DNA of 35,636 nucleotides. It comes from Candidatus Nanopelagicales bacterium (GTDB lineage Bacteria > Actinomycetota > Actinomycetes > S36-B12). The position numbers were made by a program, and so were the translations under genes. Numbering within the stretch: the stretch's first letter is position 1; every line of letters starts with the position of its first letter. This document shows positions 18,976-29,532 of this stretch, in pieces. The DNA lies in the NCBI GenBank assembly GCA_012103605.1, contig WLWL01000009.1, positions 1-35,636 of the forward strand, in the 5' to 3' direction. The notes below the pieces were generated by a model. The model searched no databases and was not told the DNA's origin. It was given only the letters and a program-made list of their open reading frames with translations.

Positions 18976-19458
18976 TCACTCACCGGTTCGTCCGTGACGG
19001 GCGGCGATTGCTTCGGTGAGCTCCCTACCGAAGTCGTCGGCGTGACGACTCGCGACGAGCCAGCCGCTGTGAGGGTCGGAATTATCGACCACCTCGACCC
19101 AGACGGCGTTCGATGGCCCCCATGGTGGCAATCGCGTGAATGCGGTGTCAGTCACGTGTGGGTCGAACCCGCGGCGGGCTCGAGCCACATCATCACTGGT
19201 GAGAACCCGGACCGCGCCGAGGACGTGCAGGGGCACACGCGCACGGCCGACACCCAACTCACCATCGTCGATGACGATCGTGTCGGTCGCAGCTCGCGTT
19301 CCTACGAAGACGATTCCCGCACCGACGGCAAGAACAACGAGGCCGACACCGGTGCCGAGCGCCGCTCCATACGCGACAGACACCATTCCAACGATGAGGA
19401 ATGCGACAACGATCCACCACACGCCGGGGACCACGCGCTCTCGGTACGTCTGCTTCAC
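18976..19458 (-). CDS. DUF3093 family membrane protein
   Basis: [45 protein letters not shown]...[23 protein letters not shown] start at 19458. Confidence 0.85.
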   Translation of the reverse strand: MKQTYRERVVPGVWWIVVAFLIVGMVSVAYGAALGTGVGLVVLAVGAGIVFVGTRAATDTIVIDDGELGVGRARVPLHVLGAVRVLTSDDVARARRGFDPHVTDTAFTRLPPWGPSNAVWVEVVDNSDPHSGWLVASRHADDFGRELTEAIAARHGRTGE

Positions 19459-19507
19459 GCCGTCATCTTCCCAGCCCCTGGGTGGACGGGCAGTACAGTC
19501 GCGTGCC

Positions 19508-19558
19508 ATGACAAGCGTGTTGGCTTCCGGCTCGCTCCCGCCGTGGGCGAACGGATGA
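19508..19558 (+). CDS. Candidate 16-aa upstream ORF ([16 protein letters not shown]) with stop overlapping the dut start
   Basis: ATG at 19508; TGA at 19556-19558 overlaps the dut ATG at 19555 (ATGA); TACAGT hexamer 8 nt upstream. Confidence 0.35.
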   Translation: MTSVLASGSLPPWANG

Positions 19559-19992
19559 CGGCCCGGATTCTTGTTCGGCGCCTGGATCCGGATCTTCCGC
19601 CTCCGCGTCGCGGCAACCCCGGTGATGCAGGCTGGGATCTTTTCGCCCGTCACGATGTCCACTTGGCGCCCGGAGAGCGACAGATGATTCCCACCGGCGT
19701 GGCCATCGCCCTGCCGCCGGGCTTCGTTGGTCTCGTGCATCCTCGAAGCGGTTTGGCGTCTCGTTATGGGTTCACCCTCGTGAATTCTCCGGGAACAATC
19801 GACGCGGGGTATCGCGGAGAGATTTGTGTCATCGGGGTGAATACCGATCCGACGATTGACGTGCGGTTACAACGGGGCGATCGGGTTGCGCAACTGATTG
19901 TTCAGCGGGTGCACGAGGTGGAATGGCATGAGGTGGACGAGTTGCCGGGTTCGCACCGTGGTGACGGTGGCTTCGGCTCGAGCGGCCGGTAG
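19555..19992 (+). CDS. dut: dUTP diphosphatase
   Basis: [55 protein letters not shown]: the five dUTPase motifs. ATG at 19555. Confidence 0.95.
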   Translation: MTARILVRRLDPDLPPPRRGNPGDAGWDLFARHDVHLAPGERQMIPTGVAIALPPGFVGLVHPRSGLASRYGFTLVNSPGTIDAGYRGEICVIGVNTDPTIDVRLQRGDRVAQLIVQRVHEVEWHEVDELPGSHRGDGGFGSSGR

Positions 19993-20038
19993 CGTGGGGT
20001 CTCATACTGCGGAATCAGCCGGTGTAGAAGGAGAAGGT

Positions 20039-20836
20039 GTGGGTCTCTTCAGTCGTCGGAAGGAGCCAAATGCCGGGACGGATGGCATCAGTGGCACGGA
20101 CGGCACAGGCGGCTCGGACGATCCTGGCGGCACCGACGGCGTCGGCATGAGCCACTCCGACAGCGGTGCGGTCCCAGACACTGATCCAGCGGGTGAGGAA
20201 ACGTCGAGTGACGTCACACGAGCTGATGGCCCATGGGATTCAGCGGAGGCCTACCCACAGCAACCGCGCATCGACATCGGTTCGCTGTTGGTTCCTACCG
20301 ATCCCGCCGATCCGACGGTGAAATTGCAGGTTCAGGCCGATCCGAACACTGGAGTCGTCTCGCAATTTAGTTTGGTGACGCAAGACTCCGCGGTGCAGGT
20401 TCAACCGTATGCGGCGCCGCGCAGCGGGGGGATGTGGAACGACATTCGGGGTCAAATCGCGTCGTCGATCAACAAGTCCGGCGGGCTCGTGGAAAAGGCC
20501 GACGGATCGTTCGGCGTCGAACTTCGTGCGCAGGTAACCGGTCAAGATGGCAAGGCTCAACCCGCGCGCTTTTGTGGGGTGGACGGCCCGCGGTGGTTCC
20601 TTCGGTTCGTGTTTCTGGGCAAGGCGTCCCGGGATAGTGGTGCCGCAGAGGCCTTGGAGAAGGCGATCAGGGGCATGGTGGTCGTGCGGGGCAACGACGC
20701 GATGCCTATGGGGAACGCGTTGCCGCTGCGTGTTCCTCGTGACGAGACTGGATCTGCCCCCGAGCAGGCCCCTACGCCCGAGCGCACCACCATCACTTTG
20801 CCGGAGCGCGGTCCTGAGAGCACGGAAACGCGATAG
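20039..20836 (+). CDS. DUF3710 family protein
   Basis: VGLFSRRKE...RIDIGSLLVPTDPADPTVKLQVQADPNTGVVSQFSLVTQDSAVQVQPYAAPRSGGMWNDIRGQIASSI; GTG start with gaaggaga SD. Confidence 0.88.
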   Translation: MGLFSRRKEPNAGTDGISGTDGTGGSDDPGGTDGVGMSHSDSGAVPDTDPAGEETSSDVTRADGPWDSAEAYPQQPRIDIGSLLVPTDPADPTVKLQVQADPNTGVVSQFSLVTQDSAVQVQPYAAPRSGGMWNDIRGQIASSINKSGGLVEKADGSFGVELRAQVTGQDGKAQPARFCGVDGPRWFLRFVFLGKASRDSGAAEALEKAIRGMVVVRGNDAMPMGNALPLRVPRDETGSAPEQAPTPERTTITLPERGPESTETR

Positions 20837-21282
20837 TGGCCAAGGACTCCATCACCCAGCAGTCATCGGCCGTGGAGGCCGCGACGTTTTCAGAGTCGTC
20901 CAAGGAAGAGGCGGTGGGATTCGTCGGGCGTGCCTGGCGCCGACTGACGGAGTCCAGCCACGAACGGTTATTGCGGGAGTCCGCGGCTGACCATCTGCGG
21001 CGACACCCGGGCGAGCAAGTATTGGACATCGAATCGTGTGTCCCCGGTGAAGAAGTCACGATGGCGGGGTCGGTGACCTCCGTGGGAAACCTCAGTGAGG
21101 AGCACCCCGCCTTGGAGGTCGAACTGAGCGACACCACCGGCCGGATTTTTATCGTCTGGCTGGGGCGTCGCCGCATTCCTGGGATACACGTGGGACGGCG
21201 GATGGTGATCCACGGCCGACTGAACTGTGTCTCGGAGCACCCAACAGTGTTTAACCCGCGATACGAACTGCTACCGGACTGA
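20836..21282 (+). CDS. OB-fold nucleic acid-binding domain protein
   Basis: GEEVTMAGSVTSVGNLSEEHPALEVELSDTTGRIFIVWLGRRRIPGIHVGRRMVIHGRL; GTG start shares one base with the upstream TAG. Confidence 0.8.
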   Translation: MAKDSITQQSSAVEAATFSESSKEEAVGFVGRAWRRLTESSHERLLRESAADHLRRHPGEQVLDIESCVPGEEVTMAGSVTSVGNLSEEHPALEVELSDTTGRIFIVWLGRRRIPGIHVGRRMVIHGRLNCVSEHPTVFNPRYELLPD

Positions 21283-21289
21283 GTAGTTG

Positions 21290-22060
21290 ATGCAGTCACA
21301 GAACCCTGCGGCGTCCGACGACGAGCCGCACGACGCCTCACCCGACGACGCCTCAGTTGGTGACGCCCTGTCCGACCAAGAGTCGGCCGAGGCCGCCGGT
21401 GCCCCAGACGCGTTAGCCGGCAACGAGCTCCGCGCGGAGGGGCTCATTCTCGAGCGGGCGATCGGTGGTTGGCGAGGAATGGTGGACAGCGGCCTGCCCA
21501 CCGTGGTGTTCATCACCGTGTACATCGTCGCCGGGCGGGATTTGGCTCCGGCGCTGATCGCAGCAGTCGTCACCGGGTCGGTTCTTGCTGCCTACCGGCT
21601 CATCAGGCGCCAACGCTTGCAACAGGTGCTCACCGGGTTTCTTGGACTCGCCGTCGCGGCTGGCTTCTCGGCCTGGACGGGTCAGGCGGAGAACTTCTTC
21701 CTCCCCGGGTTGATCACGAACGTCGTGTACGGCAGTGCCTTCATTGTGAGCATCCTGGTCGGGTGGCCGCTGCTGGGCGTGGCGATGGGCTACCTCACCG
21801 GTGACGGAACGAGTTGGCGCTCCGACAAGCAATTGGTGCGCACGTATGCCGCCGCTTCATGGGTGTGGGTGGGTGTCTTCTTCGGACGTCTCATCGTTCA
21901 GGTTCCGTTGTACTTGGCCGCGGCCGTCGAAGTCCTCGGGATTGCTCGAATAGTCATGGGGTGGCCGCTGTTCTTGGGTGCGGCCTACGTGACCTACCGC
22001 GTTCTCGCGCCGGTGTACCGGGAGCGTCGCGAGCGCAACGAGTCTGCTTCCGACCAGTAA
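21290..22060 (+). CDS. DUF3159 family membrane protein
   Basis: Hydrophobic protein LPTVVFITVYIVAGRDLAPALIAAVVTGSVLAAYRLIRRQRLQQVLTGFLGLAVAAGFSAWTGQAENFFLPGLITNVVYG; ATG at 21290 (TTG 21287 possible). Confidence 0.88.
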   Translation: MQSQNPAASDDEPHDASPDDASVGDALSDQESAEAAGAPDALAGNELRAEGLILERAIGGWRGMVDSGLPTVVFITVYIVAGRDLAPALIAAVVTGSVLAAYRLIRRQRLQQVLTGFLGLAVAAGFSAWTGQAENFFLPGLITNVVYGSAFIVSILVGWPLLGVAMGYLTGDGTSWRSDKQLVRTYAAASWVWVGVFFGRLIVQVPLYLAAAVEVLGIARIVMGWPLFLGAAYVTYRVLAPVYRERRERNESASDQ

Positions 22061-22081
22061 GCAGCGCGGCCCCAGCGTGCG

Positions 22082-22738
22082 CTAGTGCCCGAGGAGGGCT
22101 TGGAGCTCCGCCTCACGCTCCGGTGCGGCAACGAACAACAGCTCGTCACCGGCCTCCAAGACCAGCGACGCGTCAGGTGTTTTGACGTGAGTACCCCGCA
22201 CAACGGCGACCGGGACGGTGTCCTGCGGCCAATCAATGGACGAGGTGCTGTGTCCGACAACGGGGGAGGTTGATGGCAATGTCATCTCGACCAACTCGGC
22301 AGCTCCCTGGCGGAACGTGAAGAGACGGACGAGGTCGCCGACCGAGACCGCTTCTTCGACCAGTGCTGAAAGCATCCGGGGCGTCGAAACAGCGACATCC
22401 ACCCCCCACGACTCGTCGAACATCCACTCGTTCTTGGGGTGATTGACGCGGGCGACCACACGCGGGACGCCGAATTCTGTCTTGGCCAGAAGGGAGACCA
22501 CAAGATTGACCTTGTCGTCTCCCGTGGCTGCGACCACCACTTGGCATTCCGCGAGCCGCGCTTCGTCGAGCGCGGAGACCTCACAGGCGTCCGCGAGGAG
22601 GCTCCCTGCACCGTCGACAACCCCGGGTCGAGCCAACTCCGCGTCCTTGTCGATCAGCAGTACCTCGTGGCCGTTACCGACCAATTCACGTGCAATGGCG
22701 CGACCGACTTTTCCTGCACCGGCGATGGCTACGCGCAT
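22082..22738 (-). CDS. TrkA-family potassium uptake regulatory protein (RCK N and C domains)
   Basis: MRVAIAGAGKVGRAIARELVGNGHEVLLIDKD Rossmann motif plus RCK_C-like C-terminus. Confidence 0.93.
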   Translation of the reverse strand: MRVAIAGAGKVGRAIARELVGNGHEVLLIDKDAELARPGVVDGAGSLLADACEVSALDEARLAECQVVVAATGDDKVNLVVSLLAKTEFGVPRVVARVNHPKNEWMFDESWGVDVAVSTPRMLSALVEEAVSVGDLVRLFTFRQGAAELVEMTLPSTSPVVGHSTSSIDWPQDTVPVAVVRGTHVKTPDASLVLEAGDELLFVAAPEREAELQALLGH

Positions 22739-22744
22739 GTCAGA

Positions 22745-23398
22745 TCACCGCCCCTTCTCGCAGATACGCTCGACATCATCACGTCGGTCGGGGTCGAACA
22801 GCAGATGCACGAGGTCACCCTCTTGAATGACCGTCCGCTCATCGGGCAGGAGTGCCTGTCCGTAGCGGGTCAGGAACGCCACTCGGCCGGCGGTCGCATC
22901 AGCGAGTTCGCTGGCCTTCCTTCCAAGCCAGGGCTCACCGATATGCACTTCGGCAAGACACAACGAACTGGTCGCGTCGACGAATTCGGTTTGGGCGCCC
23001 ATCGGCAAAAGCGCCCGCATGATCTGCGTGCTCGTCCAGGCGACGGTCGCCACGGTGGGAATTCCCAAGCGCTGATACACCTCGGCGCGGCGGGGGTCGT
23101 AAATCCGGGCGACCACATGTTCGACGCCGTACGTCTCCCGTGCTACGCGCGCCGCCAAGATGTTGCTGTTGTCGCCACTACTCACCGCAGCAAAGGCATG
23201 AGCCCGCGTGATCCCCGCATTCTCCAGAGTCTGCCGGTCGAAACCGACCCCCTTGACGGTGATCCCGCCAAAGTCAGATCCCAGCTTGCGGAAGGCTTTG
23301 GCGTCTTGATCGACCACGGCCACCGAGTGGCCTTGGCTGTCGAGTTCACCGGCAAGGAGTGAACCGACCCGGCCGCAGCCGAGGATCACGATGTGCAC
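22745..23398 (-). CDS. TrkA-family potassium uptake regulatory protein (second paralog)
   Basis: MHIVILGCGRVGSLLAGELDSQGHSVAVVDQD; GTG start at 23398; 6 bp upstream of the paralog in the same operon. Confidence 0.93.
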   Translation of the reverse strand: MHIVILGCGRVGSLLAGELDSQGHSVAVVDQDAKAFRKLGSDFGGITVKGVGFDRQTLENAGITRAHAFAAVSSGDNSNILAARVARETYGVEHVVARIYDPRRAEVYQRLGIPTVATVAWTSTQIMRALLPMGAQTEFVDATSSLCLAEVHIGEPWLGRKASELADATAGRVAFLTRYGQALLPDERTVIQEGDLVHLLFDPDRRDDVERICEKGR

Positions 23399-23404
23399 GG
23401 TCGA

Positions 23405-23410
23405 ACGCTA
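23405..23410 (-). promoter_or_regulatory. Putative -10 (TAGCGT) of a leaderless promoter for the TrkA operon
   Basis: TAGCGT-tcgacc-GTG: TANNNT at -12..-7 relative to the start codon. Confidence 0.6.
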
Positions 23411-23424
23411 CACGCGAGGAAATC

Positions 23425-23430
23425 TATGCT
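23425..23430 (+). promoter_or_regulatory. Putative -10 (TATGCT) of a leaderless promoter for the TRAM methyltransferase
   Basis: TATGCT-gccgtt-GTG: TANNNT at -12..-7 relative to the start codon. Confidence 0.6.
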
Positions 23431-23436
23431 GCCGTT

Positions 23437-24768
23437 GTGCCCGACCCCGCAAACGATCACGCTGGCAAGGCCGACGACGACGCTGCGGAGAGTGGGGGAC
23501 AGGTGAGGCAAGCGGCGTATCAACCCGGTGACCTGGTGCGAGTAACCATCGGCAACGTCGCCCACGGTGGGCACTGTGTAGCTCGCGATGGAAACCTCGT
23601 GGTCTTCGTCCGGCATGCCTTGCCGGGAGAAGACGTGACGGTGCGCATCACGCAGACCGCTCGTTCCTACGCCCGTGCGGAGGTCATCGACGTACACGAG
23701 GCGCACCCCGGGCGGATTCGGCCACCGTGTCCGGCGTTCGGCCCCGGAGGTTGCGGTGGCTGCGACTTCCTGCACGCCACTAGTGATGTGCAGCGGGAAC
23801 TCAAGTTGCAGGTATTGCGAGAAGCCCTGGAGCGGCACGGCGGATTGCCTCCGGCCGCGGTGGAAGAGTTGACTCGCGAGGGCATCATCGATCTCGGTAT
23901 GACGACCGGATGGCGAACCAGGATGCGCTACCGCACGACAACGGTGGATGTCCACGGGGAAGTGCATGGCGTTCCCGCGTTGCGGGCGTATCGAAGCGAC
24001 GATGTGGTGGATGCCTCATCGTGTGTGATCGCGGACGCAACGGGGCACGCCCAGGCGCGTGAACGCGCAGCCGATATTCGCGCGCTCGGCGATCTCTTCA
24101 TGGCGCGCGACAGTGTCGGATCGCGGGTGATGTTCCAGTCTGATGAAGGTCCCGGAGACGTTCAACCGTCGATGCGTCATCGACTGCCCGTCGGTGAGAA
24201 CCTTCTGGAGTTCCACACTCCCATCGACGGTTTCTGGCAGGTGCACCCCGAACTGATCGGCCGCATTATCGACACCGTTCTTGCCTGGGGAGCCCCGGAA
24301 TCGGGTGAGCGATGGTGGGACCTTTACGCCGGGGTGGGGCCCATTGCGGCGGCGCTGGCCGACCGTGTTGGCCCGTCCGGACACGTGGTAGCTGTCGAGA
24401 GCTCACCCATCGCGGCAGATGAGGCTCGACGGGTGCTGGAGACCGCTTATGGACGCGACGTTGTTGCAGTGCAGCAGCACGACGTTCGCCGGTGGATCCG
24501 CAAGGCGCGCGACGAGGGCGCGAGTGCCGATGGAGTGGTTCTCGACCCGCCTCGGACCGGGGCCGGAAAGGCCGTGATCGAGGCCCTGGGTGCGATTCGA
24601 CCCGGACGGATCGTCGTTGTGGCCTGTGATCCGGTTGCCCTGGGTCGAGACACCCAACTTCTGGCTGGCCAGGGCTATCGATTGGCGGAAATACGCGCCT
24701 GGGATGCCTTCCCGCAGACTCACCACCTGGAGTCGATAGCGCATTTCCTGCCCGATCAGATATCTTGA
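23437..24768 (+). CDS. class I SAM-dependent RNA methyltransferase with TRAM domain (RumA/TrmA-like)
   Basis: [55 protein letters not shown] cluster-like Cys motif; [43 protein letters not shown] start at 23437. Confidence 0.92.
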   Translation: MPDPANDHAGKADDDAAESGGQVRQAAYQPGDLVRVTIGNVAHGGHCVARDGNLVVFVRHALPGEDVTVRITQTARSYARAEVIDVHEAHPGRIRPPCPAFGPGGCGGCDFLHATSDVQRELKLQVLREALERHGGLPPAAVEELTREGIIDLGMTTGWRTRMRYRTTTVDVHGEVHGVPALRAYRSDDVVDASSCVIADATGHAQARERAADIRALGDLFMARDSVGSRVMFQSDEGPGDVQPSMRHRLPVGENLLEFHTPIDGFWQVHPELIGRIIDTVLAWGAPESGERWWDLYAGVGPIAAALADRVGPSGHVVAVESSPIAADEARRVLETAYGRDVVAVQQHDVRRWIRKARDEGASADGVVLDPPRTGAGKAVIEALGAIRPGRIVVVACDPVALGRDTQLLAGQGYRLAEIRAWDAFPQTHHLESIAHFLPDQIS

Positions 24769-24781
24769 TATCAAGATATCT
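24758..24781. promoter_or_regulatory. Perfect 24-bp palindrome AGATATCTTGATATCAAGATATCT, candidate operator of acnA
   Basis: Sequence equals its own reverse complement over 24 bp; lies between (and overlaps) the methyltransferase stop and the acnA start, ending 15 nt before the GTG. Confidence 0.85.
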
Positions 24782-24796
24782 CAGCAGGAGGCGTGC

Positions 24797-27466
24797 GTGT
24801 CGAGCATCGATAGTTTCCAGGCCCGCGGATCACTGACCGTTTCGACCAGCAGTGGGGAGCGGACGTACGAGATTTTCCGAATCGGTGCGGTGACCGGCTC
24901 CGACAGACTGCCGTTCAGTCACAAGGTTCTGTTGGAGAATCTTCTCAGAACCGAGGATGGAGCCAACGTCACGGCGGAGGCGATCGCTGCACTCGGGCAG
25001 TGGCAACCGGACGCAGAACCGTCCACCGAGATCCAGTTCACCCCAGCACGGGTGGTCATGCAGGACTTCACCGGCGTACCCGTGGTCGTGGATCTCGCAA
25101 CAATGCGCGAAGCCGTGAGGGATCTGGGCGGGGACCCATCGAAGATCGAACCGCTGGCTCCCGCGGAGCTCGTGATCGACCACTCCGTCATTGCGGACTT
25201 TTTCGGACTTCCCGATGCGGAAACACGCAACGTCGAATTGGAGTACGAGAGGAACCGCGAGCGCTACCAGTTCCTGCGGTGGGGACAGGGAGCATTCGAG
25301 GAGTTCAAAGTCGTTCCGCCAGGAACGGGGATCGTTCACCAGGTCAACATCGAGGCACTGGCGCGGGTAATCATGGCGCGTGGGGATCAGGCATACCCGG
25401 ACACCGTTGTGGGTACGGATTCCCACACCACCATGGTCAACGGTCTCGGAGTTGTGGGATGGGGTGTCGGCGGTATCGAGGCGGAGGCGGCGATGCTCGG
25501 TCAGCCGGTCTCGATGCTCATCCCGAAGGTGGTGGGATTCAAACTCACCGGAGAACTACCGCCGTCCGCGACGGCCACCGATCTGGTCCTGACGATTACC
25601 GACATGCTGCGGCAGCACGGTGTGGTGGGCAAGTTCGTTGAGTTCTACGGCGAAGGTGTGTCGTCCGTGCCGCTCGCCAATCGAGCGACCATCGGCAACA
25701 TGAGTCCTGAATACGGCAGCACGATCGCCGTATTCCCCATCGACGACGCCACCTTGGACTATCTTCGACTCACAGGACGCGATGAGGATCAGATCGCTTT
25801 GGTAGAGACGTACGCCCGCGAACAAGGTCTGTGGCTCGATCCAAGCGCCGAGCCGATCTATTCGGAGTATCTGGAATTGGACCTCGGCACCATCGAGCCA
25901 TCGCTGGCTGGACCGCGCCGGCCTCAAGACAGGGTGCTGTTGTCTCAGGCTCGCCAGGACTTCACCCGCGCCCTAGTCGACTACACCGATGCCCCCGACG
26001 CACGGGCGAATGTGGAGATCGCTGGCGAGCACGTGGAGATCGGCCACGGGGCCGTGACCATTGCGGCGATCACCTCGTGCACGAATACGTCGAATCCCTC
26101 GGTCATGATCGGAGCTGGACTGCTGGCCAAGAATGCGGTCGAGCGTGGACTAACAAGGAAGCCGTGGGTTAAGACCACCTTGGCTCCGGGATCGAAAGTC
26201 GTGACGGACTACTACGAGAAGTCAGGCCTGCTGCCGTACTTGGAAAAGCTCGGTTTCGACATCGTGGGTTACGGATGCACGACGTGCATCGGAAACTCCG
26301 GGCCATTGATTCCGGAGGTAAGCGCCGCCGTCAACGAAGCCGATCTGGCGGTCACGTCGGTCTTGAGTGGAAATCGAAATTTCGAAGGACGTATCAACCC
26401 CGACGTCAAGATGAACTACCTCGCATCCCCTCCGCTGGTGGTCGCCTACGCGATCGCGGGGTCGATGGATATCGACATCACACGAGAGCCACTGGGGACG
26501 TCAGAGGATGGAACTCCTGTCTATCTAGCAGATATCTGGCCGAGTGCGGATGTGGTTCAGGCGACCATTGACGCATCCATTGACTCAGAGATGTTCACCA
26601 GCAGATATCGGGATGTTTTCGAGGGAGACGACCGTTGGAAGAGCCTCACCACACCCGAAGGGGACGTCTTTGCCTGGGACAGTGCGAGCACCTACGTCCG
26701 CAAGGCTCCCTACTTCGACGATCTGCAGCGTGACCCGCAGCCGGTCGCAAACATCTCGGGCGCTCGCGTCTTGGCATTGTTGGGCGACTCGGTCACCACG
26801 GACCACATTTCACCGGCCGGCGCGATCAAGGCCGACAGCCCGGCAGGCAAGTACCTCAGTGAGCACGGCGTCGAACGCGCGAACTTCAACTCCTACGGTT
26901 CGCGGCGAGGCAACCACGAAGTCATGATTCGCGGCACGTTCGCGAACATTCGCTTGAAGAATTTGATGCTCGACGGAGTCGAGGGTGGCTTCACCGTCGA
27001 CTTCACGCAGGGTGACGACGTGGTGGTCCCGATATTCGACGCGGCAACGTCCTACGCCGAGCGGAATATTCCGCTGGTCATCGTGGCGGGTAAGGAGTAC
27101 GGATCTGGTTCCAGTCGGGACTGGGCTGCGAAGGGCACGGCGTTGCTCGGGGTCAAGGCGGTTATAGCCGAGTCCTATGAGCGGATCCACCGGTCGAATT
27201 TGATCGGAATGGGTGTTCTGCCATTGCAGTTTCCCGAGGGTGTCAGTGCTGCCTCACTGGGTCTCGAAGGTGACGAGTCGATCAGCATTTCGATGATCGA
27301 CGAGATGAACGGCGGTCCAGTGCCGAGCACGGTGCCGGTAGAAGCCGTGTCACCGTCGGGTCGGATCGTGGAATTCTCCGCCACTGTGCGTATCGACACT
27401 CCGGGTGAGGCGGATTACTACCGGCACGGCGGGATTCTGCCGTTCGTACTGCGGTCGCTGCTGTAG
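24797..27466 (+). CDS. acnA: aconitate hydratase
   Basis: [90 protein letters not shown] start with caggagg SD. Confidence 0.97.
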   Translation: MSSIDSFQARGSLTVSTSSGERTYEIFRIGAVTGSDRLPFSHKVLLENLLRTEDGANVTAEAIAALGQWQPDAEPSTEIQFTPARVVMQDFTGVPVVVDLATMREAVRDLGGDPSKIEPLAPAELVIDHSVIADFFGLPDAETRNVELEYERNRERYQFLRWGQGAFEEFKVVPPGTGIVHQVNIEALARVIMARGDQAYPDTVVGTDSHTTMVNGLGVVGWGVGGIEAEAAMLGQPVSMLIPKVVGFKLTGELPPSATATDLVLTITDMLRQHGVVGKFVEFYGEGVSSVPLANRATIGNMSPEYGSTIAVFPIDDATLDYLRLTGRDEDQIALVETYAREQGLWLDPSAEPIYSEYLELDLGTIEPSLAGPRRPQDRVLLSQARQDFTRALVDYTDAPDARANVEIAGEHVEIGHGAVTIAAITSCTNTSNPSVMIGAGLLAKNAVERGLTRKPWVKTTLAPGSKVVTDYYEKSGLLPYLEKLGFDIVGYGCTTCIGNSGPLIPEVSAAVNEADLAVTSVLSGNRNFEGRINPDVKMNYLASPPLVVAYAIAGSMDIDITREPLGTSEDGTPVYLADIWPSADVVQATIDASIDSEMFTSRYRDVFEGDDRWKSLTTPEGDVFAWDSASTYVRKAPYFDDLQRDPQPVANISGARVLALLGDSVTTDHISPAGAIKADSPAGKYLSEHGVERANFNSYGSRRGNHEVMIRGTFANIRLKNLMLDGVEGGFTVDFTQGDDVVVPIFDAATSYAERNIPLVIVAGKEYGSGSSRDWAAKGTALLGVKAVIAESYERIHRSNLIGMGVLPLQFPEGVSAASLGLEGDESISISMIDEMNGGPVPSTVPVEAVSPSGRIVEFSATVRIDTPGEADYYRHGGILPFVLRSLL

Positions 27467-27582
27467 CGCCCGCGGATCGGTCTGCAGGCTTGTCTTTGAG
27501 CACATTCGCCGCCGGTCGTGGGGCGCACCGGGGAGGCTGTGATGCTGCCGTCGCACGGCTTCGGGCCTAGACTGCCGGGGCG

Positions 27583-29532
27583 ATGAACCACACCTACCGA
27601 CTCCTCGAGCGGATCCGAAGCCCCCATGATGTGCGGGCGCTTCCGCCGTCTGAGGTACCGCAGCTGGCGGAGGAGATTCGGTCATTCCTGGTGGAGAAGG
27701 TTGCCGCTACCGGTGGGCACCTTGGCCCGAATCTGGGTGTCGTGGAGCTGTCAATCGCTCTGCATCGGGTCTTCTATTCACCCGACGATGCCATCATTTG
27801 GGACACCGGACACCAGGCGTACGTGCACAAGATCCTCACCGGACGTGGCCCCGACTTTGACTCCCTGCGGCGCGGAGGCGGCCTGTCGGGATATCCCTCC
27901 CGGGAGGAAAGCGCTCACGACATCGTGGAGAACTCCCATGCGTCCACCGCGATCTCCTACGCCGACGGCTTGGCCAAGGCGTGGGAGCGCCGAGGGTTAC
28001 TCGGCTCCCGGCACGTGGTCGCCGTCATCGGTGACGGTGCCCTCACCGGGGGGATGGCGTGGGAAGCGCTCAACAACATCGCTGCGTCCAAGCGCCCGGT
28101 GGTGATTGTGGTGAACGACAACGAGCGGTCGTATTCGCCGACGATCGGCGGACTCGCACACCATCTCGCGACACTGCGCACCACGCGCAACTACGAACGG
28201 TTCATGACATGGGGGAAGGGGTTCCTTCAACGCACTCCCTTCGTGGGTCGTCCGCTCTATGACGCTTTGCACGGAGTGAAGAAGGGCGTCAAGGATGTGG
28301 TGGCGCCGCAGGGGCTCTTCGAGGATCTCGGACTGAAGTACATCGGCCCCGTCGACGGCCACAACGAGCAGGAACTCGAATTCGCTCTGGGGCGAGCACG
28401 CGATTTCCAGCAGCCGGTGATCGTCCATGCGATCACCACCAAGGGGCGTGGCTACGCCCCGGCCGAAAACGACGAAGCGGATCGTTTTCACGGCGTCGGC
28501 GTTATCGATCCGGACACCGGCCAGCCCCTGACGCAATCCGGGCCGACGTGGACATCAATCTTCGCTGACGAGATGCTCCAGATCGGACGGGACGAGAACG
28601 ACGTTGTTGCGATCACCGCAGCGATGCTTGGGCCCACCGGCCTGGAGCGATTCGCAGCGAGCTACCCGGATCGGACCTATGACGTCGGGATCGCCGAGCA
28701 GCATGCGGCTACGAGTGCCGCCGGCCTGGCCTTCGGTGGATTGCACCCCGTGGTGGCGGTGTATGCCACATTCCTCAATCGCGCCTTCGATCAGGTCCTG
28801 ATGGATTGCGCGTTGCACAACGCGGGCGTGACGTTCGTGTTGGATCGTGCCGGTGTCACCGGCGACGACGGACCGAGCCATAACGGAATGTGGGATATGG
28901 CGATGCTGGGCGTCGTTCCCGGTTTGCACCTGGCGGCTCCCCGAGACGAGTCGACTCTGCGCCGTGCGTTGCGGGAGTCCGTCGCTATCGCCGACGCACC
29001 ATCGGTGGTGCGATTTCCGAAAGGTGCCCTCGGTCCGGACATCCCGTCGGTGCGCGCACAGGGAGGGGTTGACGTCCTCTTTGAGGACGATCAAGGCGAT
29101 GTGGACGTGTTTATCGTGGCCATCGGCAGTTTCTGCACCGTTTCGCTCGACGTGGCGGCGCGACTGCGAGACCAGGGGATCACGACCCGTGTCGTCGACC
29201 CACGGTGGGCTTTACCGATCTCCCCGGAACTCGTTGAGATGAGCCGCCAGGGTCGACGTGTGGTAGTCATCGAGGACGGTGTTCGGGTGGGCGGTATCGG
29301 TGCGGGAATCTCTCAGGCGATGCAGGATGCCCACGTGGTGGCCCCGACCCGTCTCTTTGGAATTCCTCGAACCTTCCTGCCACACGGCAAACGGCAGCAG
29401 ATTCTCGAGCACATTGGGCTGACGAGTCAGCAAATTTCTCGAGACATCGTCGAATGGGTGGCGGCGGAGCCGTCTGGTGCGCCTACGTTAGAAGAGACGC
29501 AACGCCCGGTGCCAAGAACCGCTGGCCCGTAA
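27583..29532 (+). CDS. dxs: 1-deoxy-D-xylulose-5-phosphate synthase
   Basis: [82 protein letters not shown]. Confidence 0.97.
   Translation: MNHTYRLLERIRSPHDVRALPPSEVPQLAEEIRSFLVEKVAATGGHLGPNLGVVELSIALHRVFYSPDDAIIWDTGHQAYVHKILTGRGPDFDSLRRGGGLSGYPSREESAHDIVENSHASTAISYADGLAKAWERRGLLGSRHVVAVIGDGALTGGMAWEALNNIAASKRPVVIVVNDNERSYSPTIGGLAHHLATLRTTRNYERFMTWGKGFLQRTPFVGRPLYDALHGVKKGVKDVVAPQGLFEDLGLKYIGPVDGHNEQELEFALGRARDFQQPVIVHAITTKGRGYAPAENDEADRFHGVGVIDPDTGQPLTQSGPTWTSIFADEMLQIGRDENDVVAITAAMLGPTGLERFAASYPDRTYDVGIAEQHAATSAAGLAFGGLHPVVAVYATFLNRAFDQVLMDCALHNAGVTFVLDRAGVTGDDGPSHNGMWDMAMLGVVPGLHLAAPRDESTLRRALRESVAIADAPSVVRFPKGALGPDIPSVRAQGGVDVLFEDDQGDVDVFIVAIGSFCTVSLDVAARLRDQGITTRVVDPRWALPISPELVEMSRQGRRVVVIEDGVRVGGIGAGISQAMQDAHVVAPTRLFGIPRTFLPHGKRQQILEHIGLTSQQISRDIVEWVAAEPSGAPTLEETQRPVPRTAGP

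Noticed and set aside
19470-19482. CCCAG-ccc-CTGGG inverted repeat between DUF3093 and dut
   Set aside because: Short GC-rich arms with a 3-nt spacer are common in this composition; insufficient evidence for a regulatory site.
18847-19554. Long N-terminal extension of the dut ORF
   Set aside because: Lies antisense to the DUF3093 gene; dUTPase homology begins at about 19555.
22439-23362. 307-aa plus-strand ORF antisense to the two TrkA genes
   Set aside because: Spans the junction of two well-supported opposite-strand genes; sequence reads as a complement of Rossmann-fold coding, not a protein family.
27467-27582. Intergenic region acnA-dxs checked for a riboswitch or small RNA
   Set aside because: Only short GC stems (e.g. 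CCGGT...ACCGG) and a TAGACT hexamer were visible; no recognised riboswitch or RNA pattern.
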